A stretch of DNA of 64,000 bases from F23-D06 sp947165685 (GTDB lineage: Bacteria > Bacteroidota > Bacteroidia > Bacteroidales > WCHB1-69). Where the stretch lies: NCBI GenBank assembly GCA_947165685.1, contig CAMVBK010000012.1:1-64000 (forward strand), in the 5' to 3' direction. Both the position numbers and the translations under genes were made by a program. The number at the start of each line of letters is the position of its first letter. The stretch's first letter is position 1. Below, piece after piece: positions 19,033 to 27,623 of the stretch. Under the pieces are notes generated by a model. The model was not told where the DNA came from, ran no database searches, and was given only the letters and a program-made list of their open reading frames with translations.

Positions 19033-21090
19033 TTATTTTGTCTTAAACGCATCGATGCCCTTCCGCAGGAACGCGATGTATTGGTCCTTGTCGCGCTCGT
19101 AGTAGGTCGGGCCGGAGAGGACGTTGCCGTCGGGATCGACCACGAAGTAGCAGGGCTGCGAGTTTTCGTGGTACTTGGTCTGTTCGATGTAGCGGTTCTT
19201 GGCGCCGAGCATGGTGATGGGGTCGCCGTTGGCGTCGGTGAGCTTGCCCTTCTCCTCGTCGGGCAGCGGGATCACCTTGTCGTCGGCGTACATGGTGCAG
19301 ACGATGACCTCCTCGGCGAAGATGCGGCGCACCTCGGGGTCAATCCACACGGCATTCTCCACGTTGCGGCAGTTGGTGCAGCCGTGGCCGGTGAAGTCGA
19401 GGAAGACGGGCTTGCCCTCTTTCTTGGCCACGCGCAGCGCCTGGTCGTAGTCGAAGTAGCCCTTGATGCCAAAGGGAATCTCCAGTTTGTCGGCGTACAT
19501 CGGCTCCTCGGTCATCTGGTAAGTGCTGGCGGTCGCGCCGCCGGAGCCGCTCTCGGTGCGCACGATGTGGGAGATGTCGAAGTCCTGGGTGGTCATCGGT
19601 GGGAGCCAGCCGGAAATGGCCTTCAGCGGGGCGCCGAAGAGACCGGGAACCATATAGACCACGAATGAAAAGACCGCCACGGAGAGCAGGAAGCGGAACC
19701 AGCTCTTCTGCACGGGATAGTCGTCGTCATGCGGAAACTTGATTTTTCCGAGCAGGTAAAATCCTAACATTGAGAACAATACAATCCACAGGGAGAGATA
19801 GACCTCGCGGTCGAGGATGCGCCAGTGGTAGGTCTGGTCGGGCACGTTGATGAACTTCAGCGCGAAGGCGAGTTCCACGAAAGCGAGTACCACCTTGAGG
19901 GTGTTCATCCAGCCGCCGGATTTGGGCAGTTTCTTCAGCATGTTCGGGAAGAGGGCGAAGAGCGTGAAGGGCACGGCAATGCCGAGGGAGAAGCCCAACA
20001 TACCGATGACGGGCTTCAGGAAGGAGCCGCCGGCGGCGTTGAGAGCCACTGCGCCCGCGATGGGCAGCGTGCAGGAGAAGGAGACCAAAACGAGGGTCAG
20101 GGCCATGAAGAAGATGCCGGCCACACTGCCCGCGTTCTGGCGCTTGGCGGAGCCGTTTACCCACGAACTCGGCAAGGTGATTTCGAAATAGCCTAACAGC
20201 GACAGGGCGAAGATGAAGAAGATGACGGCGAACAAAATATTCGGGATCCAGTGGGTACTCAGCACGTTGCCGAGGTCCGCGCCGAAAATCAGCGACAGCA
20301 CCAGACCGAAGATCACGAAGATCAGGATGATGAAGAGGCCGTAGAGCATGGCATTGCGCTTGCCGGTGTTGCCGTCTTTCGAGAAGTAGGAGACCGTCAT
20401 CGGAATCATCGGGAACACGCACGGCATCAGCAGGCCGACGAGACCGCCCAAGACCGCCCCGAGGAAGTACATCAGCAGGGACTCCTCTTCTTCGGCGTTG
20501 TCGGCGGGTTTGTCCGTGGCGGGGGCGACTTCCGCCGTCTGCGGTGTGCCGGTGGGCTCAACGGCGGCGTTGTCGGCCGGTTCCGCTTCCTCGGGCTCTT
20601 CCGCCACGGCAGCAGTCACCGCCGGATGGAAGCCCTTGAGGTCGAAGGAGAACTTCTCTTCGATGGGGGTGCAACGGCCCTCGATACAAGCCTGTCCCTC
20701 CAATTTGCCCTGCACGGTGAATGGCTGGTCGTCCTTCACCTTCACGCGCTGCTTGAAGGTCACCTGTTTGGAGTAGAAGTTGGAGTGCGCATCCAATAGG
20801 TCGTCGTAGTCGCTCTGCGGAGTCGGTTCGGTCACTTTGCCCATGCGCTCGTACTTCGGCGACTTGTTGAAGTTGAAAACCAGCGGCTGCTCGATTTGCC
20901 CCTGGCCGGGCTTCTGTGCGTAGAGATGCCAGTTCGGCTCAATGGTGGCGGTGAACTGCAGCTCGGCCACGGAATCGTTGACTTTCACCGTCTTGTAGGC
21001 CCATTTCACGGGCGTGACGGTCTGCGCGAAAGCGGAAAATGTCAGACATGCCAGCAGGCAGATTGTCAGAAGGATGCGTGTTTTCTTCAT
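19033..21090 (-). CDS. dsbD: Thiol:disulfide interchange protein DsbD
   Basis: Carries electrons from cytoplasmic thioredoxin across the inner membrane to reduce periplasmic disulfides. 685 residues from the chosen start (MKKTRILLTI, signal peptide ending SAFAQ); a longer frame to 21138 crosses the promoter and is rejected. The N-terminal periplasmic domain has the Cys pair in ACIEGRCTPI. An acidic Ala/Pro/Glu linker follows. The membrane core has eight or so helices with the paired Cys in MPCVFPMIP and FSCTLPIAG. The C-terminal thioredoxin-like domain carries GHGCTNCRNVE. All three Cys pairs of the relay are present. It lies upstream of lnt on the same strand. Confidence 0.95.
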   Translation of the reverse strand: MKKTRILLTICLLACLTFSAFAQTVTPVKWAYKTVKVNDSVAELQFTATIEPNWHLYAQKPGQGQIEQPLVFNFNKSPKYERMGKVTEPTPQSDYDDLLDAHSNFYSKQVTFKQRVKVKDDQPFTVQGKLEGQACIEGRCTPIEEKFSFDLKGFHPAVTAAVAEEPEEAEPADNAAVEPTGTPQTAEVAPATDKPADNAEEEESLLMYFLGAVLGGLVGLLMPCVFPMIPMTVSYFSKDGNTGKRNAMLYGLFIILIFVIFGLVLSLIFGADLGNVLSTHWIPNILFAVIFFIFALSLLGYFEITLPSSWVNGSAKRQNAGSVAGIFFMALTLVLVSFSCTLPIAGAVALNAAGGSFLKPVIGMLGFSLGIAVPFTLFALFPNMLKKLPKSGGWMNTLKVVLAFVELAFALKFINVPDQTYHWRILDREVYLSLWIVLFSMLGFYLLGKIKFPHDDDYPVQKSWFRFLLSVAVFSFVVYMVPGLFGAPLKAISGWLPPMTTQDFDISHIVRTESGSGGATASTYQMTEEPMYADKLEIPFGIKGYFDYDQALRVAKKEGKPVFLDFTGHGCTNCRNVENAVWIDPEVRRIFAEEVIVCTMYADDKVIPLPDEEKGKLTDANGDPITMLGAKNRYIEQTKYHENSQPCYFVVDPDGNVLSGPTYYERDKDQYIAFLRKGIDAFKTK

Positions 21091-21127
21091 ATTTCTTGCT
21101 TTTATATTCAAAAACGGTTTAAGGCGG

Positions 21128-21135
21128 CAAATGTA
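21128..21135 (-). promoter_or_regulatory. -7 promoter element TACATTTG for dsbD
   Basis: Fits TAnnTTTG on the minus strand, 38 bases upstream of the dsbD ATG. It faces away from the GH3-gene promoter in the same intergenic region. Confidence 0.6.
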
Positions 21136-21249
21136 CATAAATTATGAATATATACAGACAGGAGAAATTTTCATCGAAAAGAAGGCCCCCCGTCTCCGAG
21201 ATTACAGCCCACCATATTCACATTTATTAACATCCGTCCGAAAAAAGTG

Positions 21250-21257
21250 TATTTTTG
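21250..21257 (+). promoter_or_regulatory. -7 promoter element TATTTTTG for the GH3-family gene
   Basis: Fits TAnnTTTG on the plus strand, about 110 bases upstream of the ATG at 21368. The transcript would carry the whole 9-bp repeat array and the A/C-rich segment in its leader. Confidence 0.6.
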
Positions 21258-21276
21258 CCGCTGATTTCGACTCACC

Positions 21277-21320
21277 CCTAAACCTCCTAAACCTCCTAAA
21301 CCTCCTAAACCTCCTAAACT
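21277..21320 (+). repeat. 9-bp tandem repeat CCTAAACCT, about five units
   Basis: Five near-perfect copies, followed by an A/C-rich tract with TAACCC and AATAACCG motifs that runs nearly to the GH3-gene start. The same 9-bp unit recurs before the next gene downstream (23127-23180). Confidence 0.9.
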
Positions 21321-21367
21321 TAACCCATTAGCCCATTAACCGAATAACCGAATAACCCAAGAATAAT

Positions 21368-23062
21368 ATGGAACTGAAACGCATGTTAGTGGCCAACGCC
21401 CTCCTCGGCATGGCCGGCGGCATCCAGTACCGCCATCTGAAAAAAGCGGACCAAAACCCGCGCAAAGCCAGCGAACAGACCCTTCGCGGCATCCTTGCGT
21501 ACGCCAAGAACACCGTCTATGGCAAGGAACACGACTTCGCCTACATTCTTGAGGCAGCCGATGACACCGAACTCTATAAACGTTACCAAGAAAAGGTGCA
21601 AGTAAATGATTATGAGAATCTTCGGCCGTATGTGGAACGGCATAAACACGGCGAGGCCGACATCCTATTCCCCGGCAAGCCTGTCCTTTACGCCACCACC
21701 TCTGGCACTACCGCCGAGCCCAAGTGGATTCCCATCACCCAGGAATACCTTGACAACATCTATGGTAAGATGACCAAAGTGTGGCTCTACAACTTCATCA
21801 AGAACCGCCCGAAAGTCTTCAGCGGCAAAATACTCTCCATCGTCGGCAAGGTTGTCGAAGGCTACGCTCCTGACGGCACCGTCTTTGGCTCCGTGTCGGG
21901 CGTTACCCAGCGTGACTGCCCCAACTTCGTGAAGGTGCTCTACTCTAACCCGCAGTGCGTCTATAGCATCGCCGACTACAACGCCCGCTACTACGTGCTT
22001 ATGCGCATGGGCATCGAACAGGACGTCACCCTTATCGTCACGGCCAACCCCTCCACCATTGTGGAGCTCCAGAACAATGTCAACAAGTTCTACGACGACT
22101 ATGTCACGGACATCGAGAACGGCACCTTGAACAAGAGTCTCGACATCGCGCCGGAAATCCGGGCCGAGCTGGAGGCCTGCCTCAAGCCCAATCCAAAACG
22201 CGCTGCCGAACTCCGCGCCCTCAAGGCCAAGTACGGCACTGTCCTGCCCAAGCACTACTGGCCCAACTTCCAGCTGCTTAACACCTGGAAATGCGGCAAC
22301 ACCAAGGTCTATCTCGACAAATTCAAGGATTCGTTTCCCCCGCAGACGCTCCATCAGGAGTTCGGCTACTTCAGCTCCGAATGCCGCTTCGGGTTGGTGC
22401 TCGACGACACGGTGAACACCGTCCTCTTTCCCCACTTCCACTACTATGAGTTCATCAGCGAGGAAGATCTCGAAAACCCGAACCCGACCTTCCTGCAGCT
22501 GCACGAGCTCCAGCAAGGCAAGCGTTACTGCCCCTACGTGACCACTTTCGCCGGCCTTTACCGCTACAATATGAACGACCTTCTCGAAGTGGGGCCGAAC
22601 TTCCAGAACACCCCGACGGTGCACCTCATTCAGAAAGTCAACGGAATCGTCACCATTACCGGCGAGAAGCTCCATGAGCGGCAGTTCATTGAGGCTGTGC
22701 GCGAGGCCGAGGAGGTCACCGGGCTCAAGACCCGTTTCTTCATCGGGTTCGCCGACCTGAGTATTCTCGGCTACAAGTTCTACTACGAATTTGCGGACCA
22801 AAGCGTCACGCAGGCGCAGGCCGAAGCGTTCACCGAAAAAGTTGACGAGATTCTGAAACGCATCAATGTGGAGTACAAGACCAAGCGCGACTCCCTCCGC
22901 CTGAAGGTCCCCGAGACCTATCGCCTGATCCCGGAGTCGTTCGAGACCTTCAAGGCCCGCTGCATCGCCGAGGGCGCCCGCGACGGCCAGTTCAAGCTCC
23001 AGCTGCTCATGCAGGACGAAAAACGTCACGAGAAATTCAAGAAATTGGTAATTGAAAATTGA
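21368..23062 (+). CDS. GH3-family acyl-acid amido synthetase-like protein
   Basis: 564 residues with the fold and motifs of the GH3 auxin-responsive promoter family. That family belongs to the adenylate-forming enzymes; the plant members join acyl acids to amino acids. The ATP-binding motif YATTSGTTAEPKWIPIT lies at about residues 112-128, and the later adenylation segment GLYRYNMNDLLEVG is near 395. The C-terminal region (about 430-560) matches the movable domain. Bacterial homologues are common in Bacteroidota but their substrate is not established, so a specific reaction is not assigned. It is followed closely by the HAD phosphatase on the same strand, with a repeat array between them. Confidence 0.85.
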   Translation: MELKRMLVANALLGMAGGIQYRHLKKADQNPRKASEQTLRGILAYAKNTVYGKEHDFAYILEAADDTELYKRYQEKVQVNDYENLRPYVERHKHGEADILFPGKPVLYATTSGTTAEPKWIPITQEYLDNIYGKMTKVWLYNFIKNRPKVFSGKILSIVGKVVEGYAPDGTVFGSVSGVTQRDCPNFVKVLYSNPQCVYSIADYNARYYVLMRMGIEQDVTLIVTANPSTIVELQNNVNKFYDDYVTDIENGTLNKSLDIAPEIRAELEACLKPNPKRAAELRALKAKYGTVLPKHYWPNFQLLNTWKCGNTKVYLDKFKDSFPPQTLHQEFGYFSSECRFGLVLDDTVNTVLFPHFHYYEFISEEDLENPNPTFLQLHELQQGKRYCPYVTTFAGLYRYNMNDLLEVGPNFQNTPTVHLIQKVNGIVTITGEKLHERQFIEAVREAEEVTGLKTRFFIGFADLSILGYKFYYEFADQSVTQAQAEAFTEKVDEILKRINVEYKTKRDSLRLKVPETYRLIPESFETFKARCIAEGARDGQFKLQLLMQDEKRHEKFKKLVIEN

Positions 23063-23126
23063 TAATTGAAAATTGTGGGGTTGCTCGTTTGGGAGTGGAA
23101 TTGGCTATAAACGTTGGCTGTGCCTT

Positions 23127-23180
23127 CCTAAACCTCCTAAACCTCCTAAACCTCCTAAACTCCCTAAACTCCCTAAATGA
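23127..23180 (+). repeat. 9-bp tandem repeat whose sixth unit contains the start codon of the HAD gene
   Basis: Three CCTAAACCT units are followed by two CCTAAACTC units and a sixth unit reading CCTAAATGA. The ATG at 23177 is therefore part of the array. The unit is the one found upstream of the GH3 gene. Confidence 0.9.
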
Positions 23181-23785
23181 AAAGAATCATCATATTCGAT
23201 CTCGACGGAACCCTGTACGACAAGACGGGGCTGGCGCGGCGGTTGGTTTGGAAACAGCTGTTGCGCGGTTGTCTGCACCTGCTCGTGCGCGAGCGCAAAG
23301 TGCGCAGACAGCTTCGCGGCCTGCATTTCGTCAGCGAGGAGGCTTTCTATGACGCGTTCTTCGCCGGCTTTCCCTGTCCGGAGAAAGCGCGGAGGTGGTA
23401 TTTCGAGCAGTATATGCCTGACATGGTGGCCGTTCTGCGCAAACACTACCGAATGGCGCAGTGGTTGGAGTGGAAGATTCCGGAGCTGCGGGATAAGGGA
23501 CAGAAGATTGTGGTTTTCTCCGACTACGGGTTCGTCCGGGAGAAGTTGGCGGCCATCGGCTTCGACCCTCAATGGGCGGACCTTGTGGTGGATGCGCCGT
23601 CGTTGGGCGGACTGAAGCCCTGCCGCGAGTCTTTCGAGAAAATCTGTCAGATGATGAATGCGCAACCGTCTGAGTGCTTGATGGTTGGTGATAGAGATGA
23701 CACCGACGGCGAAGGAGCCCGAGCTGTGGGCATGGCGTTCGAGCGGGTGACAAAAGCCTGGGAACCGAATACGGATAGAGGGTAA
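23177..23785 (+). CDS. HAD-family phosphatase-like hydrolase
   Basis: 202 residues with the four HAD motifs: nucleophile and acid/base Asp in FDLDGTLYD (residues 7-15), Thr/Ser motif II in VVFSDYG (about 112-118), Lys motif III in GGLKPCRESF, and the Mg-binding acidic motif IV in VGDRDDTDGEGA. The helical cap between motifs I and II is long and basic (about 20-100), as in C1-cap phosphoglycolate-phosphatase-like members. The substrate cannot be told from sequence. The start is fixed by the motif close behind it and lies inside a repeat array. A bidirectional terminator follows 25 bases after the stop. Confidence 0.85.
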   Translation: MKRIIIFDLDGTLYDKTGLARRLVWKQLLRGCLHLLVRERKVRRQLRGLHFVSEEAFYDAFFAGFPCPEKARRWYFEQYMPDMVAVLRKHYRMAQWLEWKIPELRDKGQKIVVFSDYGFVREKLAAIGFDPQWADLVVDAPSLGGLKPCRESFEKICQMMNAQPSECLMVGDRDDTDGEGARAVGMAFERVTKAWEPNTDRG

Positions 23786-23810
23786 TCCACCTGCTTCTGT
23801 ATAGATATTG

Positions 23811-23843
23811 AAAAGGCTGTCCGAGACGTGGACAGCCTTTTTT
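23811..23843. terminator. Bidirectional intrinsic terminator between the HAD gene and tmRNA
   Basis: AAAAGGCTGTCC (23811-23822) pairs perfectly with GGACAGCCTTTT (from 23830) around a 7-base loop. T-runs follow on both strands, so it ends the plus-strand HAD transcript and the minus-strand tmRNA. Confidence 0.92.
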
Positions 23844-23844
23844 G

Positions 23845-24234
23845 TGGAGCCGGAGGGAGTCGAACCCTCGTCCAAACATGCCGCAAGAATGCTTTCTACA
23901 AGCTTAGCCTCCGTTTGGTTGTCGGCGCCGGCATGGTACGGGGCACACCTGGCGGGCGCTTATCTTCTAAAGTTTCGCCTCAGCCTCGAAGCGCGGCCTT
24001 GGCTATCTGCCCTTTTATGATACTCCGTACCGGACGTTGGGCGGAAGAACTTCCGGGGGAGCACCCGCGGCTACGGACCTTGTCCGCGCGGCAGGATTCA
24101 CAGCGGTTACGCTGCGAATGCGTATGAAGTTTCGCCATTTATTTGGCATCGAGGGTTAATTTTTGACGGAATCAGCCCACAAATTCCGGCCTGCTTACAT
24201 TCCCCCGAACCTGCTGTCAAAACCAGACGGCCCC
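23845..24234 (-). ncRNA. ssrA: Transfer-messenger RNA (tmRNA), tag (A)GETSYAFAA
   Basis: Rescues stalled ribosomes by acting first as an alanine tRNA, then as an mRNA encoding a degradation tag. The 5' end GGGGCCG pairs with CGGCTCC at the 3' end (one G-U), giving the tRNA-like acceptor stem, and the 3' end has the T-arm GGTTCGACTCC. The final CCA is not encoded. The tag frame begins at the resume codon GGC (24134-24136) and reads GETSYAFAA then TAA at 24107-24109, close to the GETNYALAA tag known from Bacteroides. The 5' end is only 16 bases after the stop codon of the DUF1573 gene upstream, so it may be processed from a joint transcript or use a promoter inside that gene. A strong terminator follows. 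Confidence 0.96.
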
Positions 24235-24250
24235 GAGGATTAAGGCGGGG

Positions 24251-24670
24251 TTACTTCACCTCGCCTTTCAGTTGCAATATCACTCTGTCGGTGTTTGCGT
24301 TCGACAGCACGGTGATTCTTTTGCTGATCAAGCCGATGTTCTTGGCCGTGTAGGTGGCCTTGATGGTGCCGGTTTTGCCCGGCATCACGGGTGCCTTCGA
24401 CCATTCCACCTCCGTGCAGTCGCATGAGGAGATCACATCGTCGAGGATTAGCGGTTTCTTGCCGACGTTCTTGTACGTGATGGTCACCACCTTCACGTCG
24501 CCGACTTTAAGGGTGCCGAAATCGACCACTTTCTTGTCGAACTCGATTTCCGCGCCCGTGCCGGTATAGGCCGTCTTGGCTGCTGGGGCCTTGGCCTTGC
24601 TCGTCTGCGCCTGAACCCCGAAACAGAGGCCTAAGCTGAGCAAACACACGAGAACCAGTATCTTTTTCAT
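24251..24670 (-). CDS. DUF1573 exported protein (copy 2)
   Basis: 139 residues from the chosen start (MKKILVLVCLLSLG, signal peptide ending GVQAQ); an in-frame ATG 42 bases upstream would overlap the gene before it and is less likely. The mature part is one Ig-like DUF1573 domain with the phrases EIEFDKKVVDFGTLKVGD and the signature SSCDCTEVEWSK. It ends in VILQLKGEVK. Function is not established; such domains resemble ASH/Hydin-type binding folds. It is a close paralogue of the next gene upstream (19 bases apart), and tmRNA begins just after it. Confidence 0.88.
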   Translation of the reverse strand: MKKILVLVCLLSLGLCFGVQAQTSKAKAPAAKTAYTGTGAEIEFDKKVVDFGTLKVGDVKVVTITYKNVGKKPLILDDVISSCDCTEVEWSKAPVMPGKTGTIKATYTAKNIGLISKRITVLSNANTDRVILQLKGEVK

Positions 24671-24689
24671 TTCCTTGTGATTTAAAGGG

Positions 24690-25151
24690 TTAGTTGTTCG
24701 CTTTCGGTGCACCGCTGTTGTTTTCCGGGGCGGCTTCCGTTGGCTTGGGATTCACGTTGCCCGTGATTTTCAGCACCACGCGGTCGTTCACGGCATTGGA
24801 TTCCACCGTGATGGTCTTGTTGATCTGGCCGATGCGCTGGGTGTTGTATTTCACCTTGATGGAGGCCTTCTTGCCGGGGGCGATGGGGTCCTTCGGCCAG
24901 GAGGGTACCGTGCATCCGCAGCTGGAGCGGCAGTTGGTGAGGATCAGTTCGGCCTTGCCTGTGTTCTTGAACACGAATTCGCACTCGCCGTTGTCGCCTT
25001 GGTTGATCTGGCCGTAGTCATGGACCAGCGACTCGAAGGTGATTTCGGGAGTTTTCACTTTTTTGTTCTTTTTGGGTTGTTCAGCGGTGCTTTGGGCCAT
25101 GCCGGCTACCACAAGCGCCATAATCATCAGCAAACTGAATACTTTTTTCAT
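24690..25151 (-). CDS. DUF1573 exported protein (copy 1)
   Basis: 153 residues from the chosen start (MKKVFSLLMIMALV, signal peptide ending AGMAQ). A basic spacer (EQPKKNKKVKT) precedes a single DUF1573 domain with EITFESLVHDYGQI and the paired-Cys signature SSCGCTVPSWPK. The C-terminal tail is low complexity (Pro, Glu, Asn). It shares about the same fold, length and motif order with the following gene, so the pair looks like a tandem duplication. The long alternative start at 25235 lacks a signal peptide at its N-terminus and is rejected. Confidence 0.88.
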   Translation of the reverse strand: MKKVFSLLMIMALVVAGMAQSTAEQPKKNKKVKTPEITFESLVHDYGQINQGDNGECEFVFKNTGKAELILTNCRSSCGCTVPSWPKDPIAPGKKASIKVKYNTQRIGQINKTITVESNAVNDRVVLKITGNVNPKPTEAAPENNSGAPKANN

Positions 25152-25256
25152 AATTTTGATGTTAAAATGTCCTTTTTCTGTTAGTTCTTTATAAAAATTT
25201 TTTCCTGCGGCCCGCAAGGCCATCCCACAGCCCAAGTCTCATTCCTCATTGACCGC

Positions 25257-25727
25257 CTACACCGCTGTAGGTTTAACCGGCCTGCCACAATTTTTCAGCA
25301 GGAACGATTCCACGGCCAGTTGGTAACTCTCCAGCCCGAAGCCGCTGATGAAGCCCGCGCAGGCGGCGGAGAGCACGCTCTTGCGCCGATACTGCTCCCT
25401 GCCGAACAGGTTGCTTATATGCACTTCCACAACAGGGCATTGTGCGGCTCTCACGGCATCCGCCAGCACCACCGAGGTGTGCGTGTAGGCTCCTGCGTTG
25501 AGAATGATTCCATGCAAGTTCCGTGCCGAAGTGATTGCCTCTGCCAGCTCTCCGACGCAGTCGGACTGGAAGTGTTCCAGTTCCACTTGCGGGTATCGTT
25601 CGCGCAGGTGTGCGAGGTATTCGTCAAACGAGGTGCAGCCGTAGATGTTCACCTCGCGCGTGCCCAAGCAGCCGAGGTTCACGCCATTGACAATCATCAC
25701 CCTTATATGTCCGTCCTGTTTACTCAT
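25257..25727 (-). CDS. aroQ: Type II 3-dehydroquinate dehydratase
   Basis: Catalyses trans-dehydration of 3-dehydroquinate to 3-dehydroshikimate in the shikimate pathway. 156 residues, normal for the dodecameric type II enzyme. The active-site loop NLGCLGTREVNIYG holds the catalytic Tyr. NAGAYTHTSV and VEVHISNLFGRE provide the substrate-binding Asn and catalytic His, followed by Arg in QYRRKSVLS. The start overlaps the stop of the DivIC-like gene by eight bases, which suggests translational coupling. Met11 (just before IVNGVNL) is a possible shorter start. Confidence 0.95.
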   Translation of the reverse strand: MSKQDGHIRVMIVNGVNLGCLGTREVNIYGCTSFDEYLAHLRERYPQVELEHFQSDCVGELAEAITSARNLHGIILNAGAYTHTSVVLADAVRAAQCPVVEVHISNLFGREQYRRKSVLSAACAGFISGFGLESYQLAVESFLLKNCGRPVKPTAV

Positions 25728-26022
25728 AAAGGATCACAAATACGTCCTCATTGGGTTTGTGCATGTTCAGTTGCTCCCGGCCGTACTTTTCCAAAAGAGC
25801 CGAATCCGCCACCAGTTGCTCATAGGTGTAGATGTTGCCTATCTGGTTCTTGGTGTTGACGATTTTCTCCTCCAAATTGGCGATCTTGTGGTTCAGGTCC
25901 CGGTGGGTCTTGAGGTTGTGGTCGGAAAAGAAGAAGAAATACGCCAGAAACAGCACCGTTGTCGCCAAGTAGAGGATGGCGAACAGGCGGAAGCGGTTTC
26001 GGGTGTTCGGCGTGTTGTTCAT
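25720..26022 (-). CDS. FtsB/DivIC-family septum formation protein
   Basis: 100 residues: a short basic cytoplasmic tail (NTRNRFR), one membrane helix (about residues 13-32, LFAILYLATTVLFLAYFFFF), then a periplasmic coiled coil (about 36-68) ending in the family-typical EKYGREQLNMHKPNEDVFVI segment. This matches the small bitopic divisome proteins that link FtsQ and FtsL. It starts three bases after the stop of rny and overlaps aroQ by eight bases, so the three are one transcription unit. Confidence 0.88.
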   Translation of the reverse strand: MNNTPNTRNRFRLFAILYLATTVLFLAYFFFFSDHNLKTHRDLNHKIANLEEKIVNTKNQIGNIYTYEQLVADSALLEKYGREQLNMHKPNEDVFVILYE

Positions 26023-26025
26023 GGC

Positions 26026-27567
26026 TTATCGGGCATAGTTGACGGCGCGGGTCTCGCGGATGACGGTGATCTTGATCTGGCCCGGGTACGTCATTTCGTT
26101 CTGGATTTTCTTGGACAGGTCGAGGGAGATTTGGTCGGCCTCTTGGTCAGACACCTTTTCGGCCCCCACGATTACGCGCAGTTCACGGCCGGCTTGGATG
26201 GCGTAGGTTTTCACGACACCGGGGTAGGTGAGTGCGAGGTTCTCGAGGTCGTTGAGTCGCTTCATGTAGGCTTCCACCACTTCCCTGCGTGCGCCGGGGC
26301 GTGCGCCGGAGATGGCGTCGCACACTTGGACGATGGGGGCGATGAGGGTTTTCATCTCCATCTCGTCGTGGTGGGCGCCGATGGCGTTGACGATTTCGGG
26401 GCGTTCCTTGTACTGCTCGGCCAGTCGTGCGCCGAACAGGGCGTGCGGGAGTTCAGGTTCGGTGTCGGGCACCTTGCCGATGTCGTGCAGCAAGCCGGCG
26501 CGGCGGGCGATTTTGGGGTTGATGCCCAGTTCGGCGGCCATGGCGGCGCTCAGGTTGGCGACCTCCTTGGCGTGCTGCAGCAAGTTCTGTCCGTAGGACG
26601 AGCGGTATTTCATCTTGCCTACAAGCCGCATCAGCTCATGGTGCATATTGTTGATTCCCAGGTCGATGCAGGTGCGTTTGCCTAATTCGGCGATCTCCTG
26701 TTCGATCTGTTTTTTGGTCTTGGCGACCACCTCTTCGATGCGTGCGGGGTGGATACGGCCGTCGGAGACGAGTTTTTGCAGCGACAGGCGTGCGATTTCG
26801 CGGCGCACGGGGTCGAAGCTGGAGAGCAGGATGGCGTCGGGGGAGTCGTCGATAACCACATCCACGCCGGTGAGGTTCTCCAAGGTGCGGATGTTGCGTC
26901 CTTCGCGGCCGATGATGCGGCCCTTGATCTCGTCGTTCTCGATGTTGAACACCGAAACGGTGTTCTCGATGGCGGATTCCACGGCGGTGCGTTGTAAAGC
27001 GTTGACAACCACTTTTTTAGCTTCTAAATTGGCGGTATGCTTGGCATCGTCCACAATTTCCTTGATCATGACCAGGGCGTCGGCTTTGGCTTCGTCCTGC
27101 ATCAGGTTGATGAGTTGCTGCTTGGCCTGTTCGGAGGTCATTTCCGCGAGGGATTCCAATTTCGTCTTTTGGGCGGTGATTTGCTCCTCCAGTTCTTTCT
27201 GCTTTTGGGCGACGGCGGCCATCTGCTTGTTGAGGTTCTCCTTCTGGGCGGCGTTTTCGCTGTTCTTCCGATTGAGGTCCTCCAGTTTCTGGTTCAGGGT
27301 GTTCTCCTTTTGCTTGAGGCGGTTCTCGGCGGCGGAAATCTGCTGGTTCTTCTCGTTGCAGGCCTTTTCGTGCTCTGCCTTCAGTTGGATGAACTTCTCC
27401 TTGGCCTGCAGTATTTTCTCCTTCTTGATCAGTTCGCCGTCCTCTTCTGCTTTTTTGAGGGCTTCGCGCCCGGACTTCGTAAGCTGCTTCTTCAACAGTG
27501 TATAGGCCAGGCCCAGTCCGATGCCGGTGCCAATCAGTATGCCTATAATAATTCCTGAAATTGTCAT
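26026..27567 (-). CDS. rny: Ribonuclease Y
   Basis: Membrane-anchored endoribonuclease that starts mRNA decay. 513 residues: N-terminal membrane helix (about 4-22, GIIIGILIGTGIGLGLAYTL), long Lys/Glu/Gln-rich coiled coil (about 28-165), KH RNA-binding domain (about 205-265, IIGREGRNIRTLENLTG), and an HD metal-dependent phosphohydrolase domain with RRAGLLHDIGKV (about 350) and GAHHDEME. The tail TYPGQIKITVIRETRAVNYA is characteristic. It heads the rny, DivIC-like, aroQ unit, just downstream of the 6S RNA candidate. Confidence 0.96.
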   Translation of the reverse strand: MTISGIIIGILIGTGIGLGLAYTLLKKQLTKSGREALKKAEEDGELIKKEKILQAKEKFIQLKAEHEKACNEKNQQISAAENRLKQKENTLNQKLEDLNRKNSENAAQKENLNKQMAAVAQKQKELEEQITAQKTKLESLAEMTSEQAKQQLINLMQDEAKADALVMIKEIVDDAKHTANLEAKKVVVNALQRTAVESAIENTVSVFNIENDEIKGRIIGREGRNIRTLENLTGVDVVIDDSPDAILLSSFDPVRREIARLSLQKLVSDGRIHPARIEEVVAKTKKQIEQEIAELGKRTCIDLGINNMHHELMRLVGKMKYRSSYGQNLLQHAKEVANLSAAMAAELGINPKIARRAGLLHDIGKVPDTEPELPHALFGARLAEQYKERPEIVNAIGAHHDEMEMKTLIAPIVQVCDAISGARPGARREVVEAYMKRLNDLENLALTYPGVVKTYAIQAGRELRVIVGAEKVSDQEADQISLDLSKKIQNEMTYPGQIKITVIRETRAVNYAR

Positions 27568-27623
27568 AAGTGTTTTATATATATTAATTTAACGTGTTCG
27601 TTTGGTTGAGACCCCGATGTCTC

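Noticed and set aside
21277..23180. AGGAGG on the minus strand of the 9-bp repeats as ribosome binding sites
   Set aside because: No minus-strand gene starts there, and the genes beside them lie on the plus strand.
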